32,431 nt of DNA from assembly GCF_014698065.1 (NCBI RefSeq), contig NZ_JACJSI010000073.1, positions 1 through 32,431 on the forward strand, given 5' to 3'. Position 1 is the first letter of the stretch. Every line of letters begins with the position of its first letter. Position numbers and translations under genes: made by a program. The notes beneath the pieces were generated by a model that was not told where the DNA came from, did no database searches, and saw only the letters and a program-made list of their open reading frames with translations. Source of the DNA: Nostoc flagelliforme FACHB-838 (GTDB lineage Bacteria > Cyanobacteriota > Cyanobacteriia > Cyanobacteriales > Nostocaceae). Of the stretch, positions 23,448 to 32,141 are shown piece by piece.

Positions 23448-24920
23448 TTAAAATCTTTCCACACCCTCAAATTGTTTGATAGCCGATGCATTTGCTGCTT
23501 CCCCACAAGTCCGAGGTGTAGGAAATATCTTTTCAGGATTTGCTAACCCTCTAGGATTAAAAACTTGCCGCACCCATTGCATAGTTTCTAAATCAACTGG
23601 GCTAAACATCTGTGGCATATAGCACTTTTTCTCTGCACCTATGCCATGTTCACCAGAAATACTACCACCGACTTGCACACAAAGTTTGAGAATTTCTCCA
23701 CCCATTTCTTCTACTTGTTCTAATGCCCCAGACACAGAATTATCATAAAGAATTAGCGGATGAAGATTACCATCGCCAGCATGAAATACATTAGCAACAC
23801 GATAACCGTATTGTTTACTTAATGCCTCAATTTCGTGTAAAACATAAGGTAACTGAGTACGGGGAATTACACCATCTTGTACATAATAATCTGGGCTTAA
23901 ATGTCCAGCCGCAGCAAAAGCCGCTTTGCGTCCTTTCCACAATTTCAATCGTGTTTCTGGGTCAATAGCAGAAGTGACATTACGCGCACCATTCTTTTGA
24001 CAAATTTCGGTAATTCGCTGCTTGTTTCCGGCAACTTCTACTTCCAACCCGTCAATTTCTATTAGTAAGATAGCAGTAGCATCGCGGGGATAACAATTAG
24101 TTGCTACAACATCTTCAACTGCATTGATACTAAAGTTATCCATCATTTCCATACCACCAGGAATAATCCCAGCGCTGATAATGTCAGAAACAGTTGCTCC
24201 TGCAGCTTCAATGCTAGTAAAATCTGCCAACAACACACAAATTGATTCTGGACTTTTGAGAATTCGCAAAGTAATTTCTGTAGCAATTCCTAAAGTACCT
24301 TCAGAGCCAACAAAAACACCTGTTAAATCATAACCAGGCATTTCTGGGATTTGACCGCCTATATCGATAATTTCCCCTTCCGGTGTAACAATTTTTAATC
24401 CTAAAACGTGATTAGTGGTGACACCATATTTGAGACAATGTACTCCACCAGAATTTTCGGCAATGTTACCCCCAATAGAGCAGATGATTTGACTGGAAGG
24501 GTCAGGAGCATAGTAAAATCCAGCACCACTAACAGCTTGTGTTACCCAACTATTAATCACCCCTGGTTGTACAACTGTGCGTTGATTTTCCAAATCAATG
24601 CTGAGGATTTGCCGCATTAATGAGGTAACAATTAAAACGGAATCTTCTACTGGCAAAGCACCGCCAGATAAACCAGTGCCAGAACCGCGTGCTATGAAGG
24701 GTATAGAATATTGGTTGCATATTTTTACCACTTGGGCAACTTGTTCTGTAGTTCTAGGCAACACCACCACAGCCGGACGTTGGCGATAACCAGTTAAACC
24801 ATCGCATTCATAAGTAATGAGTTCTTCGCGGCGTTGTACCACACCATTTTTGCCAAGGACAGCCTCGAATGCTTTGATAATGGGTTTCCAGTTGCGTTGT
24901 TTTTTATCTAGGGTAAGCAT
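23448..24920 (-). CDS. glcD: FAD-linked glycolate oxidase/dehydrogenase subunit GlcD
   Basis: The 490-residue flavoenzyme has the PCMH-type FAD domain (VVLPRTTEQVAQVVKIC; ARGSGTGLSGGALPVEDSVL; then GGNIAENSGG and VGSEGTLGIATE) and the C-terminal FAD-oxidase/vanillyl-alcohol-oxidase-like domain ending FNPRGLANPEKIFPT. HAGDGNLHP and GGSISGEHGIG are the catalytic His-containing motifs. It oxidises glycolate from the photorespiratory 2-phosphoglycolate pathway to glyoxylate, or D-lactate in some relatives. Cyanobacteria use such a GlcD-type dehydrogenase; no glcE or glcF adjoin it, so the assembly partner is elsewhere. Full length with ATG 24920. Confidence 0.93.
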   Translation of the reverse strand: MLTLDKKQRNWKPIIKAFEAVLGKNGVVQRREELITYECDGLTGYRQRPAVVVLPRTTEQVAQVVKICNQYSIPFIARGSGTGLSGGALPVEDSVLIVTSLMRQILSIDLENQRTVVQPGVINSWVTQAVSGAGFYYAPDPSSQIICSIGGNIAENSGGVHCLKYGVTTNHVLGLKIVTPEGEIIDIGGQIPEMPGYDLTGVFVGSEGTLGIATEITLRILKSPESICVLLADFTSIEAAGATVSDIISAGIIPGGMEMMDNFSINAVEDVVATNCYPRDATAILLIEIDGLEVEVAGNKQRITEICQKNGARNVTSAIDPETRLKLWKGRKAAFAAAGHLSPDYYVQDGVIPRTQLPYVLHEIEALSKQYGYRVANVFHAGDGNLHPLILYDNSVSGALEQVEEMGGEILKLCVQVGGSISGEHGIGAEKKCYMPQMFSPVDLETMQWVRQVFNPRGLANPEKIFPTPRTCGEAANASAIKQFEGVERF

Positions 24921-25152
24921 AGTTTCTTAAAGTTCAAGGTAGATGTTGCAGGCTGGTTAGTATAGCTGTAATTACTATTGTTGCAAGAATAGCAGTCAAA
25001 AGGGAGTAAAAAGCAGTTGCATTTGATGTAGAGTAAGTGCGATCGCCTGATTTAAGTACGGAAGGTGCAATGTCTTTTAACAAGTGCGTTGGATGATGGT
25101 ACAAACCGATATTCTGTTAATTGTAGGGTTAAAGTAACATTGAGGCTGTTGA

Positions 25153-25601
25153 TTTACTTGTTTAATTCCATCTATTCGCCGTTCTTCTATTTTTAGTCTT
25201 TGCTCTAATAAAGAAGGTGATGAACTTGGCAAAAAGCTGAAAATTTATGAACAAATGCGGGCTAGTTACTACATCGTATATGACCAGAATCAGCAATTAG
25301 GAGAAAAAGTGTTGCGCGTTTATGAACTTAGAGAAAGACGCTACTTTGAAACTTCAGAAAATTGGTTAGAACAAGTTGGTTTAGGTGTAACTTTGTGGGA
25401 AGGTAAATTTGAAGATAGACAAGATACTTGGTTCGTTGGTGCTACCAAGATGGTAATGTTTTATTGACTGGAGATGAACGCGCTGAACAGGAAAAACAAC
25501 GTGCATAACAGGAAAGACAACGTGCCGAACAAGCAGAACAACGTACCCAATTGCTAGCAGATAGGCTACGGGCTATGGGCGTAGATCCCAATACTCTTTA
25601 G
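25153..25601 (+). pseudogene. Broken Uma2-family (DUF820) endonuclease-like gene
   Basis: The reading frame from 25153 encodes SNKEGDELGKKLKIYEQM, then RASYYIVYDQNQQLGEKVLR and LWEGKFEDRQDTW, the C-terminal half of cyanobacterial Uma2 proteins, which resemble PD-(D/E)XK nucleases. A shift after DTW moves the frame to WCYQDGNVLLTGDERAEQ, which meets TAA at 25506 (likely CAA originally) and continues QERQRAEQAEQRTQ to a TAG at 25599-25601. The N-terminal catalytic half is missing. It therefore has a 5' deletion, a frameshift and a nonsense codon. A 70-residue frame from ATG 25255 is only its middle part. Uma2 genes are highly multicopy and often decayed. 24921-25152 shows no other feature. Confidence 0.78.
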
Positions 25602-25630
25602 GACATTCACTGTAAAGATGCAAAAAAATC

Positions 25631-26536
25631 TCACAGACTCGTGCAACTTATAAACTTGTTTATACGATGCCAGACCTTCTCTAATAAATCAGGATCATCG
25701 GCATCAAACCATTCAATTTTTGGATATGCTCTAAACCAAGTGCGTTGTCGCTTGGCAAATTGCCGCGTATGCAAAACTATTAATTCTTTCGCTTCCTTTA
25801 GGGAAATATCACCAGCCAAATATTGTTTTATTTCTTGATAGCCCAAAGTATTCAATAAAGACAAATCAGCGCCATATTTTTGACAAAGATTCTTCACCTC
25901 AGCAACCAAACCATTTGCTATCATTTGTTCTGTACGCTGTTTAATACGAGCATCCAATTTTTCAACATCGCAATCTAAACCAATTTGTAAAATCGGATAA
26001 TCGGGCGGATTCTCCCCTTGCTGTTCTGAAATGGGATATCCAGTGACGTAAAATACCTCTAATGCTCGTAAAGTTCGCACTAAATCATTGCCATGAATTT
26101 TTTGTGCTGCAACGGGGTCAACTTGTTGTAACATTGCGTAGAGTTGTGATTGTCCTAAAGATTCAAGCTGCGATCGCAATTCTGTTTGCGGTGCAACTCT
26201 AGGGATTTTCATACCTTGGACAATGGAGCGAATGTATAAACCAGTACCACCAACTAACAACGGTGGTGTAACACCAAGAGAAGCAATTAAGGCTTGTGTT
26301 TGTTCCTGATAGTCTGCTACTGTCATCATGTCTGTTGGATCGCAGATATCTATTAAATAGTGCGACACCAATTTTTGTTCAGTCACAGATGGTTTCGCCG
26401 TCCCAATATCAAACTCACGGTAAACTTGACGAGAATCGGCACTAAGAATTACAGAACCCAACCGCATCGCCAAAGCCAAAGCCAAACTCGATTTACCCGT
26501 TGCTGTCGCCCCACAAATCACAATTAATTTAGTCAT
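25631..26536 (-). CDS. miaA: tRNA dimethylallyltransferase
   Basis: The 301-residue enzyme adds dimethylallyl to A37 of tRNAs that read UNN codons. P-loop GATATGKSS (residues 9-17), SADSRQVYREFDIGTAKP (substrate and Asp general base), the GGTGLYIRS motif and the C-terminal HTRQFAKRQRTWFR tRNA-binding motif are present. Length is typical. The start codon lies inside a TGACTAA tandem heptamer with no Shine-Dalgarno. It is divergent from gyrB. Confidence 0.97.
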   Translation of the reverse strand: MTKLIVICGATATGKSSLALALAMRLGSVILSADSRQVYREFDIGTAKPSVTEQKLVSHYLIDICDPTDMMTVADYQEQTQALIASLGVTPPLLVGGTGLYIRSIVQGMKIPRVAPQTELRSQLESLGQSQLYAMLQQVDPVAAQKIHGNDLVRTLRALEVFYVTGYPISEQQGENPPDYPILQIGLDCDVEKLDARIKQRTEQMIANGLVAEVKNLCQKYGADLSLLNTLGYQEIKQYLAGDISLKEAKELIVLHTRQFAKRQRTWFRAYPKIEWFDADDPDLLEKVWHRINKFISCTSL

Positions 26537-26551
26537 TAGTCATTAGTCATT
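26531..26551. repeat. Heptanucleotide tandem repeat (AGTCATT x3) supplying the miaA start codon
   Basis: AGTCATT is repeated at 26531-26537, 26538-26544 and 26545-26551. On the minus strand each unit contains ATG, in three different frames, and the innermost one (26536-26534) is the miaA start. Confidence 0.8.
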
Positions 26552-26590
26552 AATTTTCTTCACTTTTTCTCATGCCCACCTTTGCCCCTA

Positions 26591-26618
26591 TTGCACGGTA
26601 GTGCAACCCTAGTATAAA
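26591..26618 (+). promoter_or_regulatory. Probable gyrB promoter overlapping a palindrome
   Basis: TTGCAC (26591-26596) and TATAAA (26613-26618) are spaced by 16 bp, close to SigA-type -35 and -10 boxes. TTGCAC, GGTA and GTGCAA (26591-26606) form a perfect 6-bp inverted repeat over the -35 box and spacer, suitable as an operator or supercoil-sensitive element. The predicted transcript start near 26625 leaves a leader of about 110 nt. Confidence 0.5.
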
Positions 26619-26632
26619 CTTCTCTTGAAAAT

Positions 26633-26658
26633 GCCCTACAGACGCTAGCAGGGCTTTT
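26633..26658 (+). terminator. Terminator-like hairpin in the gyrB leader
   Basis: GCCCT (26633-26637) pairs with AGGGC (26650-26654) and is followed by TTTT, preceded by AAAAT. It lies between the proposed gyrB promoter and its start. The stem is short, so attenuation is only a possibility; it may equally be a weak hairpin. Confidence 0.35.
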
Positions 26659-26733
26659 GTGTTACAATTTTGGAGTGTTTTTGCTTTTATTTATTTTTAG
26701 GCGAGTTTAACCCCACGCATCAGGAGAGTTTAC

Positions 26734-28671
26734 ATGACGAGCAGTTACAGTGCCGATCAGATTCAAGTTCTGGAAGGTCTGGAAGCCGTCCGCAAAAGAC
26801 CAGGAATGTACATCGGTACCACTGGGCCGCGAGGACTCCACCATTTGGTTTACGAGGTGGTGGACAATTCAATCGATGAGGCTTTGGCGGGTCATTGCAC
26901 TCATATAGAAGTGGATATCAACGCTGATGGTTCTGTGACTGTAACAGATGATGGTCGCGGTATTCCTGTCGATACTCACTCGCGCACTGGAAAATCAGCT
27001 TTAGAAACCGTGATGACGGTACTACACGCTGGTGGTAAGTTTGGCGGCGGTGGCTACAAGGTTTCTGGAGGATTGCACGGGGTTGGTATTTCTGTTGTTA
27101 ATGCCCTATCTGAAGTTGTAGAAGTTACAGTTTGGCGAGATAAAAAGGTTCATCTCCAACGCTATGAACGCGGCATCCCAGTTACTGAACTGCAAACCAA
27201 GCCTTATAAAGAACCTAGAACTGGAACTTCTGTCACTTTCAAGCCAGATACCCAAATCTTTACAACTAGCATTGAGTTTGATTACATCACTTTATCAGGT
27301 CGCCTACGGGAATTGGCGTATCTGAATGCAGGTGTCAAAATTACCTTTACTGACAACCGTCTAGAACTATTAAAAAGCGATACACCGAAGGTAGAATCCT
27401 ACAATTACAAGGGTGGCATCAAAGAGTACATTGCGTACATGAACCGTGAGAAGCAACCGCTGCATGAAGAAATTATCTATGTGCAGGGGGAACGCAACAA
27501 TGTACAAGTAGAAGTTTCTTTACAATGGTGTACTGATGCCTACACGGATAATGTGCTGGGTTTTGCCAACAATATTCGCACCGTTGATGGTGGTACGCAC
27601 TTAGAAGGGTTAAAGGCGGTTCTAACTCGGACATTAAATGCGATCGCTCGCAAGCGCAATAAAATTAAAGAGAATGAACCTAACCTCAGTGGCGAACACG
27701 TCCGCGAAGGTTTGACAGCCGTTATTTCTGTTAAAGTCCCAGATCCAGAATTTGAAGGACAAACCAAAACCAAACTCGGTAATACCGAAGTCCGAGGAAT
27801 TGTTGATTCTTTGGTGGGAGAAGTCCTCACTGAGTATCTAGAATTTCATCCGGCGATCGCAGACTCGATTTTAGATAAAGCTATCCAAGCCTTCAAAGCC
27901 GCAGAAGCAGCGCGTCATGCACGGGAATTAGTTCGGCGCAAATCGGTGCTGGAATCTTCGCCATTACCTGGTAAATTGGCAGATTGTAGTTCTCGTGACC
28001 CTAGCGAATCTGAGATATTCATTGTGGAAGGGGACTCAGCCGGTGGGAGTGCAAAACAAGGACGCGATCGCCGCACTCAAGCGATCTTGCCTCTACGTGG
28101 TAAAATTCTTAACATTGAAAAAACCGACGATGCCAAAATTTATAAAAATAACGAAGTTCAATCGTTAATTACAGCACTAGGTCTAGGCGTTAAAGGTGAT
28201 GAATTCGATTCCACTCAACTGCGCTATCACCGCATAGTCATCATGACAGACGCTGACGTGGATGGAGCGCATATTCGGACTTTGCTGTTGACATTCTTCT
28301 ATCGATATCAGCGAGCGCTCATCGAACAAGGCTTTATTTATATTGCTTGCCCCCCACTATTCAAAGTAGAACGGGGACGTAATCATGAGTACTGCTATAG
28401 CGATCGCGAAAAAGATCAAGCGATCGCCAAATTTCCTGCTAACGCCAACTATACCATCCAACGCTTCAAAGGTTTGGGTGAAATGATGCCACAACAACTC
28501 TGGGACACCACCATGAACCCAGAAACCCGCAAAATGAAGCAAGTTGAAATTGAGGACGCTGCCGAAGCCGATCGCATCTTCACAATTTTAATGGGCGATC
28601 GCGTTGCACCCAGACGAGAATTCATCGAAACCTATGGTTCTAAGCTCAACTTCACTGATCTAGATATTTAA
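26734..28671 (+). CDS. gyrB: DNA gyrase subunit B
   Basis: The 645-residue protein is the ATPase subunit of gyrase, which introduces negative supercoils with GyrA. The GHKL ATP site is seen in EVVDNSIDEA, VTDDGRGIPVD and GGGYKVSGGLHGVG. The TOPRIM domain holds EGDSAGGSAKQGRDR (Glu432) and DADVD (506-510), the metal-binding acids. The C-terminal RFKGLGEM and MNPETR motifs are normal. No intein, no insertion. AGGAG at 26722-26726 is 7 nt before the ATG. A palindromic promoter lies upstream; gyrA is not in the window. Confidence 0.98.
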   Translation: MTSSYSADQIQVLEGLEAVRKRPGMYIGTTGPRGLHHLVYEVVDNSIDEALAGHCTHIEVDINADGSVTVTDDGRGIPVDTHSRTGKSALETVMTVLHAGGKFGGGGYKVSGGLHGVGISVVNALSEVVEVTVWRDKKVHLQRYERGIPVTELQTKPYKEPRTGTSVTFKPDTQIFTTSIEFDYITLSGRLRELAYLNAGVKITFTDNRLELLKSDTPKVESYNYKGGIKEYIAYMNREKQPLHEEIIYVQGERNNVQVEVSLQWCTDAYTDNVLGFANNIRTVDGGTHLEGLKAVLTRTLNAIARKRNKIKENEPNLSGEHVREGLTAVISVKVPDPEFEGQTKTKLGNTEVRGIVDSLVGEVLTEYLEFHPAIADSILDKAIQAFKAAEAARHARELVRRKSVLESSPLPGKLADCSSRDPSESEIFIVEGDSAGGSAKQGRDRRTQAILPLRGKILNIEKTDDAKIYKNNEVQSLITALGLGVKGDEFDSTQLRYHRIVIMTDADVDGAHIRTLLLTFFYRYQRALIEQGFIYIACPPLFKVERGRNHEYCYSDREKDQAIAKFPANANYTIQRFKGLGEMMPQQLWDTTMNPETRKMKQVEIEDAAEADRIFTILMGDRVAPRREFIETYGSKLNFTDLDI

Positions 28672-28703
28672 TACCAGCAGTCTTAAATCATTTGTAAAAA
28701 ACA

Positions 28704-28736
28704 AGATCCCCGATTTCTCAAAGAAGTCGGGGATCT
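28704..28736. repeat. 15-bp near-perfect hairpin repeat after gyrB
   Basis: AGATCCCCGATTTCT (28704-28718) pairs with AGAAGTCGGGGATCT (28722-28736) across CAA with one G-U. The minus strand has TTGTTTTTT after it; the plus strand has no T-run. Hairpins with the GATCCCCGA/TCGGGGATC core are widespread dispersed repeats in Nostoc-type genomes. It could limit antisense transcription into gyrB. Confidence 0.7.
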
Positions 28737-28739
28737 GTG

Positions 28740-30300
28740 GCATTGGAGTATTGCTTGACACACCTGAAACGAACAATTGGCTGCACCAGTCCCTGACAAA
28801 ATATTTACATCTACTGATGCCGCTTTTTCTGCTTTATCGAAAGCTACTCTAGCCGCCCTGACTTTGAACCACAAGTGGTAGGTTAGCACTACAATAACTA
28901 CAAAAACTTTCAATTACTCAGTTAGAGAAAACCATATAATTTGCTTATTGTCAACACTTTATAAAAATTCAATGTTCGAGTCTTAGCAAAACTACCAACT
29001 TTATTGGAAATTTAGTTAAGATAATATTCTTTCTTCGGACTCGCCGATTAGTTTCGCTCATCAGCTAGAGAGACGTTTGTTATGCTCTAATAAAATAACT
29101 CGATATCATCTAGCAACGCCAGAATTAATAAGTATTTTGAGGATTTCTCATCATAATATGACAGAAAATTACTGAAATAAAAGTATTCAAATTTACAATT
29201 AGTTTACGCAAAAAAGCTTTGTAACCAAATCATCAGGCAATCTTCTGGATTCTCTGTATTTGAAATAATGGCTGTCGGAAGCACACACTATCTGGCTGAA
29301 AACTTGTTAATATCTTCATGTAGTCCTGTGGCGATCGCTATTGTATCGTATGTATCTAATGTACTTTTGCCTAAAATAAGACTATATTGGCGAATTCACG
29401 AGACAAATTATTTTTGAATTGATTAAAATATCCTTGTATACAATAAGAAAAGTTTGTCAAGTTTCATAGGGCTGAAATCGCCACAGTGCGCTAACGTGTG
29501 AATAAGACCAAATTAGTTAAACCTAAATTGATCTACTATCAGGTCGATTCTGGCACCGCCTCAACTCCTTAGTTAAGGTAGTTAGTACGCAGAAGGTTAA
29601 CTGCTTTAAGGCAAGCACCACCACGGTTGTTGTATTTACCCAAGGTCAAGAACCTCTTTAGTCTACAGAATGCTTAGTTTATGAAGGAAATGTAAAAATG
29701 GGTAGGTTAAGACTTCTTGTCTGAGTTAACATAAAATGCACCTCTTTCTCAGTAATTAATGTTGTGTAAAATACATGAAATTCGGCAAAAGCAAACGTAC
29801 TTACTTTGTAATGTAATAACAACGTCACTGCAATCCCGAAAAGTGGAGAAAAAATTTCCGGGTATAACTCCCGTTCTTAATGTCTTTTTGGTAATGGTGG
29901 CTAACAGTTGCTTAATGAGTTCATGATTAATACACAAAAAGAGTGCAATTTCTGTGAAACAGGCTACAATCGGAAGAGTCTTTATAGGAAAATCTGCCAA
30001 TAGTCTGAACTAATTAGTATAGAGTGGCAAATTTTTTCATAAGGGCGAGTCTTTTTTTTGAACAGTTAGTTGAAAGCAGTGTGTGATAGCAACACATATA
30101 ACATTTACTAAGATGAGCAAGTCACTTTTAGTAATTGCTTAAACTAAAGTAAAAAACCTCCGACCGGAGGTATAAAATGTCCGAAAATATCTCTGGCAAA
30201 TCTGCCAAAAAGCTTATTTTCGGTTGACAAATAGCTCGTTTAAAAGAGCAGTAAACACATCTTGAGTAATTGATTCTGCAAGGAGCATGAGGAACGCGGC
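28740..30300. other. 1.5-kb gap between gyrB and sigA; long sigA leader
   Basis: No convincing gene is visible in this AT-rich stretch; scattered short minus-strand frames lack family resemblance. A HIP1 site lies near 29333. AACTCCTTA with TAAGGTAGTT forms a hairpin near 29564-29584. Two structures sit just before sigA (30156-30171 and 30181-30223). Long multi-promoter upstream regions are plausible for a principal sigma gene, so part is probably sigA leader. A 34-codon coding-like minus frame lies at 29569-29673. Confidence 0.5.
30156..30229 (+). promoter_or_regulatory. Tandem hairpins and TTGACA box upstream of sigA
   Basis: ACCTCCG (30156-30162) pairs with CGGAGGT (30165-30171), preceded by an A-run that makes a T-run on the minus strand, so it can terminate antisense transcripts. 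Next, CCGAAAATA (30181-30189) pairs perfectly with TATTTTCGG (30215-30223), and inside it TGGCA pairs with TGCCA around AATC. TTGACA (30224-30229) follows directly; no good -10 box at the right spacing was found. The block ends about 70 nt before the sigA start. Confidence 0.45.
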
Positions 30301-31470
30301 ATGAACCAGGCTAACAACGTACTCGAAAGCATATATCAGCCTGACCTAGAAATAATAAATCAGCCTGAGCTCGAGTTAGAAGAACTCTTAATAGACGATG
30401 AAGAGGACTTGCTGATCATCGATGAAGGTGACGAGGAATTTTTAGAGCCTCAGTCTGATGAGGACGACGCAAAGTCTGGAAAAGCCGCTAAATCGCGTCG
30501 TCGGACACAAAGCAAGAAAAAGCACTACACAGAAGATTCAATTCGGCTTTACTTGCAAGAAATTGGTAGAATTCGGCTGTTGCGGGCAGACGAAGAAATC
30601 GAATTGGCGCGGAAAATCGCTGATTTGCTGGAATTGGAGAGAGTACGCGAAAGACTCTCAGAACAGTTAGATCGCGATCCTAGAGATAGTGAATGGGCAG
30701 AAGCAGTACAACTGCCACTACCAGCCTTTCGTTATCGCCTCCATGTTGGTCGCAGGGCGAAAGACAAGATGGTGCAATCTAACCTCCGTCTTGTGGTTTC
30801 AATTGCTAAGAAGTACATGAATCGTGGTTTGTCGTTCCAGGACTTAATTCAGGAAGGCAGTCTCGGTTTGATTCGTGCCGCTGAAAAGTTTGACCACGAA
30901 AAAGGTTATAAGTTTTCTACATACGCTACATGGTGGATTCGTCAAGCAATTACCCGCGCGATCGCAGATCAATCCCGCACAATTCGCCTTCCAGTTCATC
31001 TTTACGAAACCATATCTCGGATTAAGAAAACTACCAAGTTACTGTCTCAAGAAATGGGTCGTAAACCTACTGAAGAAGAAATCGCTACTCGCATGGAAAT
31101 GACCATTGAGAAGTTGCGGTTCATTGCTAAATCTGCCCAGTTGCCAATTTCATTAGAAACGCCTATTGGTAAAGAAGAAGATTCTCGATTAGGCGATTTT
31201 ATTGAATCCGATGGTGAGACACCAGAAGACCAAGTTTCCAAAAATCTTCTGCGCGAAGACCTTGAAAAAGTCCTCGACAGCCTTAGTCCTCGTGAACGCG
31301 ATGTCCTCAGACTACGTTACGGCTTGGATGATGGTCGGATGAAGACTCTTGAGGAAATCGGACAGATTTTCAACGTCACCCGCGAACGCATTCGTCAAAT
31401 TGAAGCGAAAGCACTCCGCAAGTTACGCCATCCAAATCGCAACAGCGTTCTCAAAGAGTATATTCGGTAG
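30301..31470 (+). CDS. sigA: RNA polymerase principal sigma factor SigA (RpoD)
   Basis: The 389-residue group 1 sigma factor directs RNA polymerase to housekeeping promoters. An acidic N-terminal segment (about 1-60, rich in Asp/Glu) and a basic linker replace a full region 1.1. Region 1.2 starts DSIRLYLQEIGRIRLL; region 2 contains QSNLRLVVSIAKKYMNRG, FQDLIQEGSLGLIRA and the -10 recognition helix YATWWIRQAITRAIADQ; region 3 follows; region 4 has the helix-turn-helix TLEEIGQIFNVTRERIRQIE. The size matches cyanobacterial SigA, and group 1 assignment fits region 4 and the leader. GAGGA lies about 8-12 nt before ATG 30301, with AGGAG further up. Ends at a strong terminator. Confidence 0.96.
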   Translation: MNQANNVLESIYQPDLEIINQPELELEELLIDDEEDLLIIDEGDEEFLEPQSDEDDAKSGKAAKSRRRTQSKKKHYTEDSIRLYLQEIGRIRLLRADEEIELARKIADLLELERVRERLSEQLDRDPRDSEWAEAVQLPLPAFRYRLHVGRRAKDKMVQSNLRLVVSIAKKYMNRGLSFQDLIQEGSLGLIRAAEKFDHEKGYKFSTYATWWIRQAITRAIADQSRTIRLPVHLYETISRIKKTTKLLSQEMGRKPTEEEIATRMEMTIEKLRFIAKSAQLPISLETPIGKEEDSRLGDFIESDGETPEDQVSKNLLREDLEKVLDSLSPRERDVLRLRYGLDDGRMKTLEEIGQIFNVTRERIRQIEAKALRKLRHPNRNSVLKEYIR

Positions 31471-31483
31471 TCAATTAGTTAAC

Positions 31484-31545
31484 AGTCATTAGTCATTGGT
31501 CATTAGTAAATAAACAAAGGACAAATGACAACTGACTAATGACAA
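31484..31545. repeat. Inverted clusters of AGTCATT heptamers after sigA
   Basis: AGTCATT occurs at 31484-31490 and 31491-31497, then GGTCATT at 31498-31504. About 20 bp later the complement appears (AATGACAACTGACTAATGAC), so the heptamers face each other and can fold back. This is the same short tandem repeat family found at the starts of pheS, surE and miaA. Confidence 0.7.
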
Positions 31546-31551
31546 AAAAAT

Positions 31552-31589
31552 AAAAAACCTGGTAGTGAATTAGCACTCCAGGTTTTTTT
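31552..31589. terminator. Bidirectional terminator between sigA and hli
   Basis: AAAAAACCTGG (31552-31562), a bulged T, and AGTG pair with CACT and CCAGGTTTTTT around AATTAG. Seven Ts follow on the plus strand and an equal A-run precedes it, so it works for both the plus-strand sigA and minus-strand hli transcripts. Confidence 0.88.
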
Positions 31590-31617
31590 ATTTATAGGTC
31601 ATCTTGGATATTAAAAC

Positions 31618-31803
31618 TTATAGGATGCCCCAAAAATGTAGAAAGCCTTGACCAGAAAAAAGCTCAACCAGAACGGCTGCTGAAAAGCCGATCATTGCCA
31701 AGCGACCGTTCCAAATTTCTGCTTGTGGAGTAAAGCCCCAACGCCAAGCGTTGCGATCTTCAATTACAGGAGTAGTTACTTTTGTTGTGGTTGCATTTGT
31801 CAT
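31618..31803 (-). CDS. hli: High-light-inducible / small CAB-like protein
   Basis: The 61-residue single-helix protein begins MTNATTTKV and carries the chlorophyll-binding motif EIWNGRLAMIGFSA, followed by LVELFSGQGFLHFWGIL. HLIPs bind chlorophyll and carotenoid as dimers in the thylakoid membrane and protect photosystem assembly and chlorophyll pools under stress. I chose ATG 31803: GGAG lies 8 nt upstream, and a 40-residue upstream extension of the frame is not HLIP-like. The AT-rich upstream region (31804-31920) contains TTATATT and TATAAA boxes, but no clear HLR1 pair. Confidence 0.93.
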   Translation of the reverse strand: MTNATTTKVTTPVIEDRNAWRWGFTPQAEIWNGRLAMIGFSAAVLVELFSGQGFLHFWGIL

Positions 31804-32141
31804 GATTCGGACTCCAAACTTAATTTTTAAGGTTAGTTGCCTTATGTAAACTAATATAACAAATATTTTAATAAAAACAACATATTTTATACTTTTGTTT
31901 CCATAGCTTGACATAAACAGCAATTACTATTAACACAGATTAAAATATCTGCCTTCAGTTAGATTTACCGAGGTAGAAGAAATGTTATGTAAATTTTTAT
32001 CGTCAGAGCCAATCCTATCTTTATTGAGATTAATTATCAAATAATTATTTGTATTGCTTTGTCTTTCATAGATTTGGTTGTTTTACAATTAAAAATTATT
32101 GATAATTAATAGAGATATAGGAATCGTAAGCTGTTCCACAT
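31804..32141. other. AT-rich gap between hli and the transposase
   Basis: These 338 bp hold the hli promoter side on the left and the 3' end of the IS630-type element on the right, possibly including its inverted repeat near 32120-32150. No gene or RNA is recognisable. The IS boundary cannot be set because the other end lies outside the window. Confidence 0.5.

Noticed and set aside
28683..28913. 76-codon minus-strand ORF starting MKVFVVIVVLTYH
   Set aside because: Its C-terminal part is encoded by the dispersed GATCCCCGA hairpin repeat, no family is recognisable and there is no ribosome-binding site; probably a chance frame or at best an unsupported hypothetical.
28965..28990. tRNA-like GTTCGAGTC (T-loop resemblance)
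   Set aside because: No acceptor stem, anticodon stem or D-arm can be formed around it.
29749..30000. 83-codon minus-strand ORF starting MADFPIKTLP
   Set aside because: Cys/Ile-rich composition typical of AT-rich non-coding DNA, no motif, no ribosome-binding site, and it lies in the presumed sigA upstream region.
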